A DNA stretch of 64,000 nt from assembly GCA_037127315.1 (NCBI GenBank), contig JBBBDQ010001271.1, positions 612,501 to 676,500 of the forward strand, read 5' to 3'. Within the stretch, counting starts at the first letter, position 1. Each line of letters starts with the position of its first letter. The DNA is from Ascarosepion bandense. Taxonomy: Eukaryota > Mollusca > Cephalopoda > Sepiida > Sepiidae. The position numbers and the translations under genes are program-made. Of the stretch, positions 43,290-54,018 are shown in pieces. Below the pieces are notes generated by a model. The model was given only the letters and a program-made list of their open reading frames with translations. It was not told the origin of the DNA and did no database searches.

Positions 43290-44855
43290 TCAGTTATAAT
43301 AATTGGCTGTAAACCCTGTATAAAACATTCTTTTTCTTTAAACTCTTTCTGTTTAATAAGTAGCTTAGTTATGTTCAATGCAAAGCTAATTGAAGTTTCT
43401 ACTGTGCAAAATTTACTAGTGACTTTATAATACTTGAGCTGATGATAAAGATTACCAATTTACATGACTTGGTATTTTCTACTGACATTTTGCACTGTCG
43501 TAAGTAATTATCTCAGCGATATAGGAATCCTCAAATAATATTTAATAAACTTGATATTAGAGCAGCAAAACGCCTAATTGTAGAAAGTAATAAACATATT
43601 GTGCTGTGTCAATCTAACCAGAGGTGCAGGCTTATTTTCTTGTTCGTTAATTAATCATTGGCATTGCCGGAAGATTAAAAAGAATAGGCTCCTTAAAATT
43701 CGTGTTAATAGTTATCCAGCATTCGATCTTGCATATTCAAGCTTGACCATTTGTACTTCATGTTAACTATTGTTGATAAATAAATAAAGAAAAAAATTGA
43801 GAGAATAAATAAGAAATGAAGAGAATTGCTGCTTTCATAATATCCGGAAACACAAAAGCAACGCCATAATAGAAAGTAGAACTCTCATTTGTCATGAGGA
43901 AGATAAAATCGACTACGTCGGTACTTCATTTGGCACTGATTACTAACGCTTGCCTGGGACACTCGAATCACATTCAATAAATACAAAAGAAAAGATTAGG
44001 ACAAATAAAAAGAAATACGTGAAAAGGAAAGAATTTTACACAACTTTGTAAGCGTTTCTGCTTTCTTCGGTGTAAAGCGATCAAAATGAAGTTGTTGAAT
44101 TAAAAAAGCGAAAACAAAATGAGTTTTCTTATTAGCGATGATCATGGAACCGAAATTAGACAAGCAATGGATAATGGCAGTTAAATAAGAAAGAAAAATT
44201 TGCTAATTTAGTATACCAGAATTGCTTGGAAGCACCATCTAGCATTTGTAGTTCTTGTGAATTCTAAAGGAGAATTCTTCGTGAAAAGTCTTACAGTTTC
44301 TACTTCTCTTTCAACTTTAAATAACTTTGATAAGCGTGCCGAAGTTGCTTATTTCACGAGGTCCGTATACAAGCATAAAGGCTAGAAATAAGGTAAATAT
44401 AAAACTGGATTTGGTAAAATAGCTACAAAATTGAAAGAACATGTATTTCTGCAATTAATTAATGGAACGAAATATTTAATGTAATTATTTGCAAGTAATG
44501 TTTCATAATTTATATGTAAAAAGTTTAAGAAAAATAGAATTATTTGTCTCTTTCCCCCTACATGTTGAGTTTGGCGAAAATAAAAATCGGCATGTTAGGC
44601 TTATTTCTGTGGCCAAAAATAATCTCTTGCGGAGATAATCAGAATTGCTCGCGCAAGCGTATAAAATGCTGCAGTAAGGTCTTTTCTTTATTCATTTATT
44701 CTCCCTTCGGACATTGGTCACGAGGTTCGGCTCTTTTCTCGTCGGTTCATCGTTGTAGATATGTAGTAAACAAAAAAAGATCTGCATTTAAAAATCCAAA
44801 AGCTAAGCACTGACTCATTGATTTTGGTAAAAAAATGAACGAATTTACGAAACCT
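43290..44855. other. Gene-free spacer
   Basis: AT-rich with short ORFs only. I see no repeat family with a second copy in this window. Confidence 0.5.
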
Positions 44856-44859
44856 TAGC

Positions 44860-45532
44860 ACGCACAAAGCTCGTCAAACTTCACACCTGAATGCGAAATG
44901 TTTTTCGGCCAACAGAAAACTAGGAAACATCTAAAAACAAAATTCAAATAATCTTCAATTATCAGAAATAAATTGGTTTTCGAACCATTTTCGCGAGCCA
45001 ACGCGAAGTTAGTTCGTCGTTCAATGGAAAGGCCAGAATCACATCCGGGAGTGAATTCCCAGATGACCTTTTCGTAATTAGCGCTTCCCTTGAAAAACGT
45101 CAAGCGGTCGCTACTATTACCTCTCTCACCTCTCATCTTCTTACTCTTCATCGTTCACCCGTCTGTCTTTTTATACTTGATAACCGAACGGAACCCTTTA
45201 AGACTGAGAGAATACTTCAAAGACATTCTTACGCAAAGATAACGCACGCACGCACATACGTACGTTCCTGCCTACATCCACGCAAGTTACTATTACGAAT
45301 CCTAGATACCCTTAACTTCTTAATTCTGTTTCTCATTGAACGTTAACTTCTACCAATTCATGTTATTCTTTTCTATTAATAAATTTCTATTTAAACATAA
45401 AAGGTATACTTTTATTTTTCTACAAAAATCAATTCTGAATAAACTCTAAGTTGTGGGGAGAGTAGACTGTGTTTGTGAATTGGCCTTTGTACGAGACATG
45501 GCTGACCGTCCCTACAGCTACAGTGGTGACCC
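44860..45532 (+). mobile_element. Possible solo LTR with primer-binding site
   Basis: TGGTGACCC at 45524-45532 directly follows CTACA-G, as in primer-binding sites of Gypsy-group elements (CsRn1-like) that use a tRNA-Trp-type primer. Upstream, TTTTTATACTTG (about 45169) could be a TATA box and AATAAA occurs near 45379 and 45438. The left boundary is a guess. No gag or pol follows, so it is at most a 5' LTR remnant. Confidence 0.4.
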
Positions 45533-45559
45533 TTACTTCTACAGATATACCCAGTGCTA

Positions 45560-46420
45560 ATTTCACCCAAAATTAAGCTCTTACAACCAGGACAAATTTA
45601 ATAGTTCTTTAAAAACGACTCGCACATTTCAAGTACGAACATTTTTAATACTAACTACACGGGTATATTCCTTTCGTATTATTTGTTTTGTTATACGTTG
45701 TTTTCTGTGCATGGACACTAAATGGTTCGGTAGTATTGACTGGGTGTATCCAGTTTTGCATGAGTTGCCTTTCTCTTTCTTGTTCTCCAAATCTGCTTTT
45801 TAGGACTACTGTGATTAATGTGAGCGAATGACAATAACGCCATTCGCTATTTCCATGCCGTCTGAACGTGTGTCATTGTTTGAATGTTTATAAATTTGTC
45901 TTTAAAAGCTTTAGCAACGGAAAGGAAAAAACCAGCAAAAAATATACACAGGCCGGAGCTCGAACTTCCCAACAGGAGTAGAGCTTTGTGAACCTCACTT
46001 ATCAAAGTTTTATTTTTATACCTACATTTATATAAATTACAAATTAAATTAAGTACAACTGACTATTAAAGGATGAAAATATTCTTAGATTTTGAAGTCA
46101 TTAGAGGGTCATTTTGTTTTGCTCAAATTCATGAAGCTCAAGGAACTTAGCTCATGCTAAATTTTGAAAAAAGACTATATAAAATTAATGAAAATCTTTG
46201 CATCAGCCTTCATGAATCGGGTGGTAGTCTTTTTATTCAGTGGATATTGAAGAGTACATTTGTGGAAAAAAAGGTTAAAACAGAAACAAGAATCTTTAGA
46301 ACACTACACAGATCATCATAAAGAAGAAATCGGCATTTAAAGTGAACTGATTTATTGGAATTGATTGTTATTGCTTTCATTGTAGACACTTCATTGAATA
46401 TAGCTTTTTATAACACACAC
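45560..46420. other. Gene-free spacer
   Basis: Holds the first of two copies of a GCTCATGCTAA..TTTTGAAAAAA.ACTATATAAA motif (46151-46188); the second is at 46780-46814. Confidence 0.5.
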
Positions 46421-46424
46421 GCAT

Positions 46425-46525
46425 ATATGATAAGGTGCAATGGATAGTGGCTTGGAATGGGAGAGCTGAGTTCAAATTCTACTCGAGGTTGTTATAATCA
46501 CTTCCATGTCATCACTAAGCAAAAT
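46425..46525 (+). mobile_element. SINE family A tRNA-like head only
   Basis: AAGGTGCAATGGATAGTGG (A-box side) and GAGTTCAAATTCTACTCG (B-box side), then a few bases of body (TATAATCACTTCC). Truncated after about 100 bp. Confidence 0.62.
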
Positions 46526-47138
46526 CAAGCTTTCTCTACTTAAATTCTCAAATAATATCACATGTTAACAGTTTATTGTAAAATATAAAGGAATGGAAAA
46601 TACAAAAGAATATTTTTATTATGATGAGGATAGTGAAAATTATCAATAAATAAAAATTATTCAGCCTTAATAAAAACAGTACATGCGTTGTATGCAAAGC
46701 CCTTCATTCTTATTTTTTTTATGTTGACGTAATTCTAGGATCTTTTTCCCCCTCCCCCCCAAATCCATGAATTTCTTTTGCTCATGCTAAGTTTTGAAAA
46801 AACACTATATAAAGTTCCCTACGTTTTATCTATAATGTTGAATGTGTTAAAATTATTCAACATTTTAACCAGAAAAAAAATCAAGTTGGTGTTAAAAACT
46901 AGGACAGAACATTGTTGTTAGATACATTGTATTTATTTTCAGTTTTTCTACTTGAATTGTACGCCTACATTGCATATGGTCCACTATTATGCACAATTAG
47001 ATTACAATAAAATGTGTATTTTATATGAATAATACATTATGAAAATTGAGACGTAATAGAGTGGAGGTCCCGTATCATAGATTCGGTGGGTTTTACACGA
47101 GATTATAATCGCTACTTTAAACACAATCCTACAATAAA
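46526..47138. other. Gene-free spacer
   Basis: Apart from the second TATATAAA-containing motif (46780-46814), nothing recognised. Confidence 0.5.
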
Positions 47139-47141
47139 AGA

Positions 47142-47428
47142 GTCAGTGTCATGCGTGAGACATGCTTGAGCGATAATGTCCCTTGCGATCCATGACTGAT
47201 AAGACCGAAGATTTTCTCACGGTAGGTTGTCATTTCTTTCAGCGGTAGACTGGTTGCCAACCAAAGATATAGAACCCAATCTGTGCTTTTATTTAACCCA
47301 TAACTGAAAGGAGAAGAGACGGAGTAATTTCCCAAGGGTATTTGCGCGTAAGTGAATGCAACGTAATCAACTGAAATTTGAACTCTACTCTCGGAACCGA
47401 TATCCGTGAAACCACATCGCACACCGGC
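47142..47428 (-). mobile_element. SINE family A, nearly complete
   Basis: Tail at 47142, body (CAACCAAAGATATAGAACC), minus-strand head near 47330-47425. The B-box side is degraded and the hairpin reads TGTCCCTTGCGATCCATGA, like the 40-kb and 60-kb subtypes. Confidence 0.82.
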
Positions 47429-47489
47429 ACAACAAAACAACAGATACAAGACACTTGTATGCACTGAATATATTATCTAAAACAAGAAT

Positions 47490-47865
47490 CTATCGCCAAC
47501 GTCCTGAATGAACACGGCACATCAACGAAAAAGAAATTGATAATACCATGGAATGAATTTGCCATATGTACAATGACGAATATTTAGGGAAAATGGGAAT
47601 AAAACAACACTTACGCATAAAATCAGAAAAAAGACTGCTGAAACTTTTCGGGCAAATAATGAGGAAAGAGGACTTGGAAACTTTGATAGTCACAGGGTGT
47701 TCAGAATGTAAAAGGAACAGGGGAAAGCAGCGAGTAAACTATCTAACAAGCTTGTGTAAATGTATGACAGAACAAAGAGACAGCAAAAAAGTCAAAGGTC
47801 TGCTAAGGACAGGAAATTGTGGAGAGCTATAATCACCCATTCCCTGAGTGGACACGTTACAGTGA
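47490..47865 (+). mobile_element. RTE-type LINE C-terminal fragment
   Basis: MEWICHMYNDEYLGKM, KRLLKLFGQIMRKEDLETLI, ECKRNRGKQRVNYLTSLCKC, and MTEQRDSKK. One long open stretch (47566-47832) with a shift at the end. It is diverged from the 48.4-kb copy only 550 bp downstream, so they are separate insertions. Confidence 0.8.
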
Positions 47866-48405
47866 CGAAGAAGATTATTTACAGTCTAATCACACGAATT
47901 GTAGACACTCCTTGCGCAATACGGCGACTTTATGAGGTGTTGACGTTACAATCATGGGTAAAGCAGGAAACGGTTGTGTAGTGAAGGGTGTGTCCTTAAT
48001 GGATTCTTCTTGGACGTAAAGATTAATTGCAGTACTGTCACAAAGCCTGAAATAATTTCTTGGCAGCATTAACGTCAACTTTCCAATTCAACGGAAGATG
48101 TCTCGCGCGCGTAAATTGAAAACCCACAGTGAAAACAAAAGATCAATAAAAAAAATAAAACACTCACATCAAATATAACTTTGTAGGGGGCGAGTAAATG
48201 AAAATCTTTTTCGTGTATATTCTGACGCTTTGGTGAAGGTTGCGTTGAATTTAAACTACATGTATAGACATGGAAACTGCTGAAACTGATCTACACTTAG
48301 GAAAAGAATGTTAATGTTATAATGCTACACAATGAACTGTCTGATCATATAATATATATTACGGCAAACGTATATGTGTAAACGTAGACCATTTTTAAGA
48401 AACTC
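47866..48405. other. Gene-free spacer
   Basis: No recognised features. Confidence 0.5.
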
Positions 48406-48411
48406 TAGCAA

Positions 48412-48795
48412 CTGAAATTTGGTTCTACAGAAGGATGCTGCGAATATCATGGATCGAGCATGTGAGCAATGATGAGGTCTTGGAAATGATGGAAACAAAA
48501 ATGAAATTAATACTGAGCATCAGGAAGAGACAGCTGAAGTTCCTGTGACACTCAATGAGGAAGGAGGGCTTGGAGAACCTGATACTAACAGCCCGGATAG
48601 AAGGGAAAAGAGACTGGGGAAAGCAGCGGATAACATATTTAAAGGACCTAATCAGGTGGATGGTAGAACGAGGGTTGCGTGGTGTAACAAGAGAAGGCGT
48701 GCTAAGAGCCACCAGGGATAGGGAGAGGCGGAAAGCCATGATCGCCTACGTCCTGAAGGGACAAGGCACATTGAAGAAGAAGAAGAAGAAGACAT
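48412..48795 (+). mobile_element. RTE-type LINE C-terminal fragment with (GAA)n tail
   Basis: WFYRRMLRISWIEHVSNDEV, LSIRKRQLKFL, then a stop (TGA at about 48546, usually GGA), then MRKEGLENLILTARIEGKRD, MIAYVLKGQGT and (GAA)n at 48774-48792. The tail is typical of RTE insertions here. Confidence 0.9.
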
Positions 48796-48999
48796 ATCCA
48801 AAAACGGTTGTTGTGCATAGTGTGATGCGCAAGAAAATTAATACTTTTTTATAAAGAAAAACCGTATACTGTGGAAAAGTGTCCAGTTTATTTAAGGTTT
48901 CCTTACATTGGTTCACGTGGGTGAGATACTAGCTAGGCAAATTTCTAGAGCAGTTAAATCTTGTTATTTCTCTGCTCAGATTAGAATACATTTCGGCAC

Positions 49000-49430
49000 A
49001 CATTCTTCTTTTCCGTCTATGTGAAAGGACTTACTTTCTCAACACCATATATCTTCTATAGTTTATAAATTGACTTGTAGTTGGTATAATGACTACATAG
49101 GAAGGACATCTCAACGTTTGAATAGCAGAATTAAACAACACGTGCCATTACGAATTCTCAAAATAAATGCTCGGCCGGTCAACTTTTGAACACTTCCGGA
49201 TCAGCAATAACTGAACATCTGATTAGTAGCAGAAATTGCGTAACCAACTTTAGTGTGGACCAGTTCACTGTGCTGTCTGGTTCACACTCCATGTTTTACT
49301 TACAGGCGTTGGAGTCTCTATACATTAAACTTAGGACCCCCATCGCTCTGCAAGCAGAGAGAATGTCTGTTAAGACTCCACATTATTACCATCTAGTGCC
49401 TGCCCCTTCGCTTCATTTTTTTTTTTTTTA
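49000..49430 (+). mobile_element. Penelope-like element, GIY-YIG endonuclease fragment
   Basis: VYKLTCSWYNDYIGRTSQRL with NSRIKQHVPL is the GIY-YIG core (YIGRT..RL..R..QH). A shift leads to GSAITEHLISSRNCVTNFSV, DQFTVLSGSHSMFYLQALES and LYIKLRTPIALQAE, the segment that follows in Penelope endonucleases. The RT domain is absent. Confidence 0.78.
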
Positions 49431-49439
49431 CCCCTTATA

Positions 49440-49920
49440 AAATTCATCTTCAGTTTAAATATTTTAAAATACTGAAGAATTAAAAAAAAAAATCCCAGTT
49501 GAACCCTGATGAAAAACGGGATTGAAAATATTTTTTATTTATCATTTATATGCCTGTAAGTATGAAGCTTACCTTGTCTCGTGTCGTTATATAATTTTGT
49601 ACTTCAAATAATTTATTTAAATATTATATTACAATATTATTCTATGCACACACACACGTCTATGTATCTGAAGAAAGGGAAGCGATAGTGTATAATGACA
49701 AGGAAACACGTGTGTATAATTTAACACAAGAAATTTATTTACAAATTTACAGTTGTAATTGTCGGTAGCTTATTTCAAGACAAGTAATCACATTTAAAGT
49801 TGTAGATGTGATAAACAGAGAAAATGTTCATATTAAAATATCAGACACTATGTACATTTCCAAAATTCGTTTTCACAAAAGTATTAAGTTGAATTCCATA
49901 TAAACAGTTTCAAAAATGAT
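49440..49920. other. Gene-free spacer
   Basis: AT-rich; poly(A)-like runs at 49480-49495. Confidence 0.5.
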
Positions 49921-49929
49921 TAAGACAAA

Positions 49930-50252
49930 TTGAAAAAGTTTATTTTTCACATAAAATATTACAGTGGACTCCAATAGAAAAGATGTATTTTTAGGTACTT
50001 AGCTTCAATCTTCGAAAGTGTCTCTGCAATCCTGAGTTGTCATTAAAGGCTAATAATGTATCAGCTTGAAATGTGACACGGTAATATTCAGAAGTGTAGA
50101 GTCTGCTTTTCTTTCTCTCCCGTCTCTGACGCCGACTGACTTCTGATTGACCGGGCACGCTAATAAGTAGACCAGTCATGTCATGTGACCGACTCATAGA
50201 CAAACTCCTTTTTGGTCTTGAAGAAACATGACATGGTTCATTGAAAGTTAAA
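49930..50252 (-). CDS. Hypothetical last coding exon
   Basis: The minus strand is open from about 50260 to the stop after SGLQRHFRRLKLST (49994-49991). The residues look protein-like (SRSHDMTGLLISVPGQ, RRQRRERKKSRLYTSEYYRV). A TTTGCATTAG acceptor-like site lies at the upstream edge (about 50251) and AATAAA on the minus strand at 49944-49939, some 50 nt past the stop. The feature start includes that signal. I do not recognise the protein. It could equally be a chance ORF or an unrecognised repeat. Confidence 0.25.
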
Positions 50253-50384
50253 TGTGGCACTAATGCAAATCACTCTTCATTAATTAGAAAATTAATCCAC
50301 ACTTGTAATCGTTTTTTTTTTTTTTTTTTTTATTGTCAGATTCACACTTTGCGAGTTTGCAAACCATGGAGAAAAAGTTATTTT

Positions 50385-50990
50385 CATGGTCAAGCGCCCC
50401 TGCTGTTCATCTTAGTGTTCTTGACAGGCCCCAAAGGAGAATCAGTAATGTGATAGATATCGACTTGGTAGCTCGACTTCAGCCACTTCCCCACCGACGG
50501 GAAGTGGCTTCCCTCTGTATGTTCTATAAATACTTTCATGGCTTCTGCTTCAACGAACTTAAGTCACTGGTGTCTCTGCAACAGGTGTTTACTTGTGCAA
50601 CCAGACTGGCAAATGGGTCCCATCCATTCACAGTTAGATTAACCAAATGCAGACAACAATTCTACTCCTTCAGCTCCTTTTCTCACACTTCCCGCTTTCC
50701 CGACGTCTGCAACCACCAGGAATTTAAATGCAATGTCAATACTCATCTCTTAACCACTTGACTAGTTTTTTTCTACACCACCCTGTATATCCTTTCCTTT
50801 CTCTCCACTTTTGCAATGTCATCACACCTGTATTCCCATCCTTCTCTTGCTCCTTTCTCACTGGTACGTCTTCACTCTTCTATCTAATCTTTTTACTCTT
50901 ATGTAGCCCCTTAATCTTTTTAGACTTATCTAGCCCCCTGCACATCAGTGGCGTTACCGCTTTGCTCGGGGTGATACGATTAAACAAAAA
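50385..50990 (+). mobile_element. LINE (CR1/L2-like) 3' end
   Basis: The 142-codon ORF (50333-50761) carries SSAPAVHLSVLDRPQRRISN, VIDIDLVARLQPLPHRREVA, MFYKYFHGFCFNELKSLV and FKCNVNTHLLTT. The SRLWNSLP block is partly deleted (TSRFPDV). UTR and conserved tail end near 50990. A partial duplication of the AGCCCC block occurs in the tail (50902-50940). Confidence 0.88.
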
Positions 50991-50999
50991 TCATTCACC

Positions 51000-51710
51000 A
51001 CATATCAGTGTATTTTCGGATGTTGGAAAAACTCGTATATGACTCGTTTTTATGACGTAACAGTATATTTATTTTTATCTACCACTTTGAATAATCGAGA
51101 AATCTTGTTTGGTAAATATGCGTTCTCCGACAGAATTAGAACTTGCGTCTTCTAGGGGAAACCGTCAATTGATCTAACATGACTTAGACCGAAAGATATA
51201 TAATAGAACAAAGCCCAGAATGTCTTTAAACACATTTTTCTGTTTTATCGAAGAATAACAAGATTTTTCGATTATTCAGGCCGTTAAATATAGATAAATA
51301 TACTGTTTAATTATTAATTAAATAAAGTATCTACTCAAATGCGAGTATCCGATAAAAATGATGTTTAAACAAATAAATTAAAAATAGGTTGGAGTTAATC
51401 CATTTCGTAACAGATTTCGTAAAATTTCGTAAATATGTGGTGATACCGACCGAGCAAAAGCGAGGGATCGGATGTTTGCCCTCTCACGACAAAAAAGCAA
51501 ATGACCAAAAGTCGTCGATGCGCAGCCGGCCTCGCGCAGATGTTAATACAAAAGAAAACGATTGGTTATAAACAGAGTTATTTAAAAGAATAAGTTAAAA
51601 TCTAATGTAAAACGTTCAATGTGTGTGCTTCTTCGCTCGAATTACTAGAGACTAATAAAAACTTTGCATCAAATTAATGCTGTTTATATCGTCTTCATTA
51701 AGTGCTATAT
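51000..51710. other. Gene-free spacer
   Basis: A CpG-containing stretch (51445-51560) stands out slightly in composition; no gene evidence. Confidence 0.45.
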
Positions 51711-51714
51711 GGTT

Positions 51715-51800
51715 CCTTTTCGTTTGCATCATTTCCTAAACTTCGTTGTTGCTCACATATTCGGTCCATGGTAACCTCAGCATTGTGCTGAATTGTAATA
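51715..51800 (-). mobile_element. RTE-type LINE scrap
   Basis: The minus strand has an AATGCTGAGGTTACCATGGA block and GTGAGCAACAACGAAGTTTA, corresponding to the RRMLR..W.E.VSN.EVL region of the RTE copies. Under 90 bp. Confidence 0.6.
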
Positions 51801-51814
51801 ATGTTTAGTAGGAA

Positions 51815-52085
51815 AATCACTTGGTTTGTTTGTTTTTTTCAGTAGTTTACTAGTGGAAATGCATTTTAGACAAACATTATATATCATAATGATCATATAT
51901 TATATAGTTATCATAATGATAATATACACGCTAAAGCCTACCAAGTACCCGTAGCTCAAAGGTAGAATCGCCGACTGACGCCAATTCAGTCGGGTTTCAA
52001 TCCTGGGGAAAAAAGCAATTGGCTGTCTAACCGTATTGATGAGCTGTGATATTGCGAAACAGATCTGTCTGCGGATGACTATATA
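51815..52085 (+). mobile_element. tRNA-like + hammerhead ribozyme repeat, copy 3 (most complete)
   Basis: After a TTTGTTTTTTTCAGTAG block shared with 19.22 kb and an ATAATGATAATATACACGC block shared with 39.5 kb comes a tRNA-like segment (about 51952-52006): GTAGCTCAAAGGTAGAATCG, an anticodon-like stem CCGACTG/CAGTCGG with a 9-nt loop, and GGGTTTCAATCCTGG. An AAAAGCAATT linker joins it to the hammerhead. It lies beside, and antisense to, the Penelope-like element at 52.1-54.7 kb. Confidence 0.75.
52024..52080 (+). ncRNA. Hammerhead ribozyme, type I (one core change)
   Basis: Stem I pairs CCGTA (52031-52035) with TGCGG (52070-52074), and outer GTC (52025-52027) with GAC (52077-52079). The core box reads TTGATGA (52036-52042), where C is expected first. 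Stem II starts GC..GC (52043-52055), GAAA is at 52056-52059, stem III is CAGATCTG and the cleavage triplet GTC is at 52067-52069. The missing core C predicts reduced activity. Together the three loci give a consensus that is a standard hammerhead. Confidence 0.8.
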
Positions 52086-52129
52086 TTATTGTCTATAATA
52101 AAATACTTATAAAATGATGTTCAAACAGA

Positions 52130-54018
52130 TCAATCTTCGTTAATTTCCGTTATATATAAAGTTGTGTTAAACGATAGAGACAGTTTTATATATTTCTTTT
52201 GAATTTTCATTTTCTGATTAGACTATTTCCGGATTATATTTGTATAAAAATTGTCTAAAAGTTGTCCTAGTACTTACGAACGTCATCGTTCATCATCAGG
52301 GACTATGTTACAGTTTAAAAATCAAATATTGCCTTGCAGCAGGAAAAGTGTTACAACATTTTTAAAAAAAAATAAACGTTATGAAGAATTTTTAAATTCA
52401 AAGGCAGTAATAATGTAAGCAACATGCACACGTGAAGATATGTGCTCACGTAAATGCGGGAATTATATGGAATATTTGGTTGTTAAAGATTTTAAATGTC
52501 GCAAAAATAGTTAGAGAATTTGAACTTCGAAGGAACTAATTATGTAAGTAATCAAATTACTCAGAAGCAAAAAATTATTTACCTTAAATATATTTCAAAT
52601 AAACCCTCTAAACACAAGTACTTGTCCAAAAACCTGGCAAGCTGTGCGATTGATAACAGGTTTATTTTACTTCTGATATGTATTGTAGTGCCTCTAAAAT
52701 TTTTAGACGTCTAATGTCTGTGTGTTGATCAATAATATTAGTATTGTCTATAAGAGTTTTACGAATGTCAGAATTCGTAAGGGAAACAGTATGTGACTTA
52801 AGATGTTGTGTAATGGCACTGAAATCATCTAAATGCATAATTAATCGTCTAGAGAGCCGGTTAGTCGTAAATCCAATGTATGTATGTGGATTAGAAGAGC
52901 ATTCTTTAAAAAGACATTTAAATTCATGTACAACATTAGTTCTATCAACACCGGTAGCAGCTGGAGAGTGGTTGTTATCAGGTTAGAGGTTTTGAATGTA
53001 ATATATAATAAATTTTAAGGTTTTATTAGAATCAGCTGGAAACACATTATGGTTTATTATAGACTTAAGGGCCTTTTCATCCATGCTGTATTGTTTGTGC
53101 ATTTCTCCCCTGTAAAAGAGGTTAACTGAATGTGATTTTCTAGATGTGTCACATGTTAGGTCTGAAGAATGTCTGTTAAATTCATTAACAAAATAGTTAG
53201 GAGAACCATTATTGATAAAAGTTTGTTTGATGTTTGTCAATTGCTCACAAAATATTTTATTGGTAGATAAAGAGTTTAGCTCTAGAAACCAGGTTGGAAA
53301 TAATTGATCGTGTTTATTTCGTGGGGCATTCGCTAAGGTAATTGAGGGTGCAATTGTTATCACTTGTAAGTTTCTTTGAATACGGAAGTGGTAAAAGTGT
53401 CATAATTAGTGTCGATTAAAATATCCAAAAAAGGAATCTTATCCTTAGATAGTTCATATGTCAATTTGACGTGAAGAGGCTCATCCCTTGTTCCCTGTTT
53501 AGGATGTGGTTTCCGGCTCTTTCCCAATATTTTCACTCTTACGTAGCCCCCTGCACATCAGTGGCGTTACTGCCTTGCTCGGGGTGATATGATTAAAAAA
53601 AAAAAAAAAAAAAAGATTTTTAAGGATTGTTGCAATGGTGTTAATTCAAAGTTTTTAGCAAGTATTAGGATATCATCGACATAACGGAGGTGTTTCTATG
53701 ATGCTAAACTTTATTTTCAAGATGCGACATATAAAAGTTATTAAACGTTGGACCTAGGACAGAGCCCATAGATACTCCATCAATCTGTAAATAAATGTTA
53801 TTTAGGTGATCGTAGAAAGAAACTTGGACGGTACATATTAAAAGGATTTTTTTGAGTATTTTAAGATTCATTTTAAGAGGTTGCCTAAGAGGGTTATTAT
53901 ATATGTAATTAATAATTATATCGATAGTTTCAATGACGGGGACATTAGTAAATAGACTTTCCACGTCAAGGGAAGCTAGTATTCCATTATTAGGTTTTTG
54001 AGAGCGTAAGGTTTTTTT
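52130..54018 (-). mobile_element. Penelope-like element (RT and GIY-YIG), 3' part
   Basis: Minus strand in order: LASLDVESLFTNVPVIETID (RT, 53.9-54.0 kb), YDHLNNIYLQIDGVSMGSVL, GPTFNNFYMSHLE, YVDDILILA (YVDD complement of 53672-53683), an interruption by a LINE tail, LTYELSKDKIPFLDILIDT, then the 126-codon ORF (52983-53363), then NVVHEFKCLF and HTYIGFTTNRLSSRL (YIG at about 52880), and the C-terminal segment to about 52700. Non-coding sequence follows to about 52130. A few shifts break the frame. Confidence 0.87.
53470..53613 (+). mobile_element. LINE 3' tail inserted into the Penelope-like element
   Basis: UTR (CTGTTTAGGATGTGGTTTCC) and tail (GTAGCCCCCTGCACATCAGT) end in a 20-nt oligo-A (about 53594-53613). 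It splits the Penelope RT between ...LQQSLK and LTYELSKDK. Only the last ~145 bp of the LINE are present. Confidence 0.88.

Noticed and set aside
44544..44813. 89-codon ORF as a host gene
   Set aside because: No splice or start context, low-complexity-free but unrecognisable, and no poly(A) signal nearby.
51952..52006. A functional tRNA gene
   Set aside because: It has D-arm and T-arm-like blocks but no matching acceptor stem, and it is repeated with the ribozyme, so it is a tRNA-like promoter domain.
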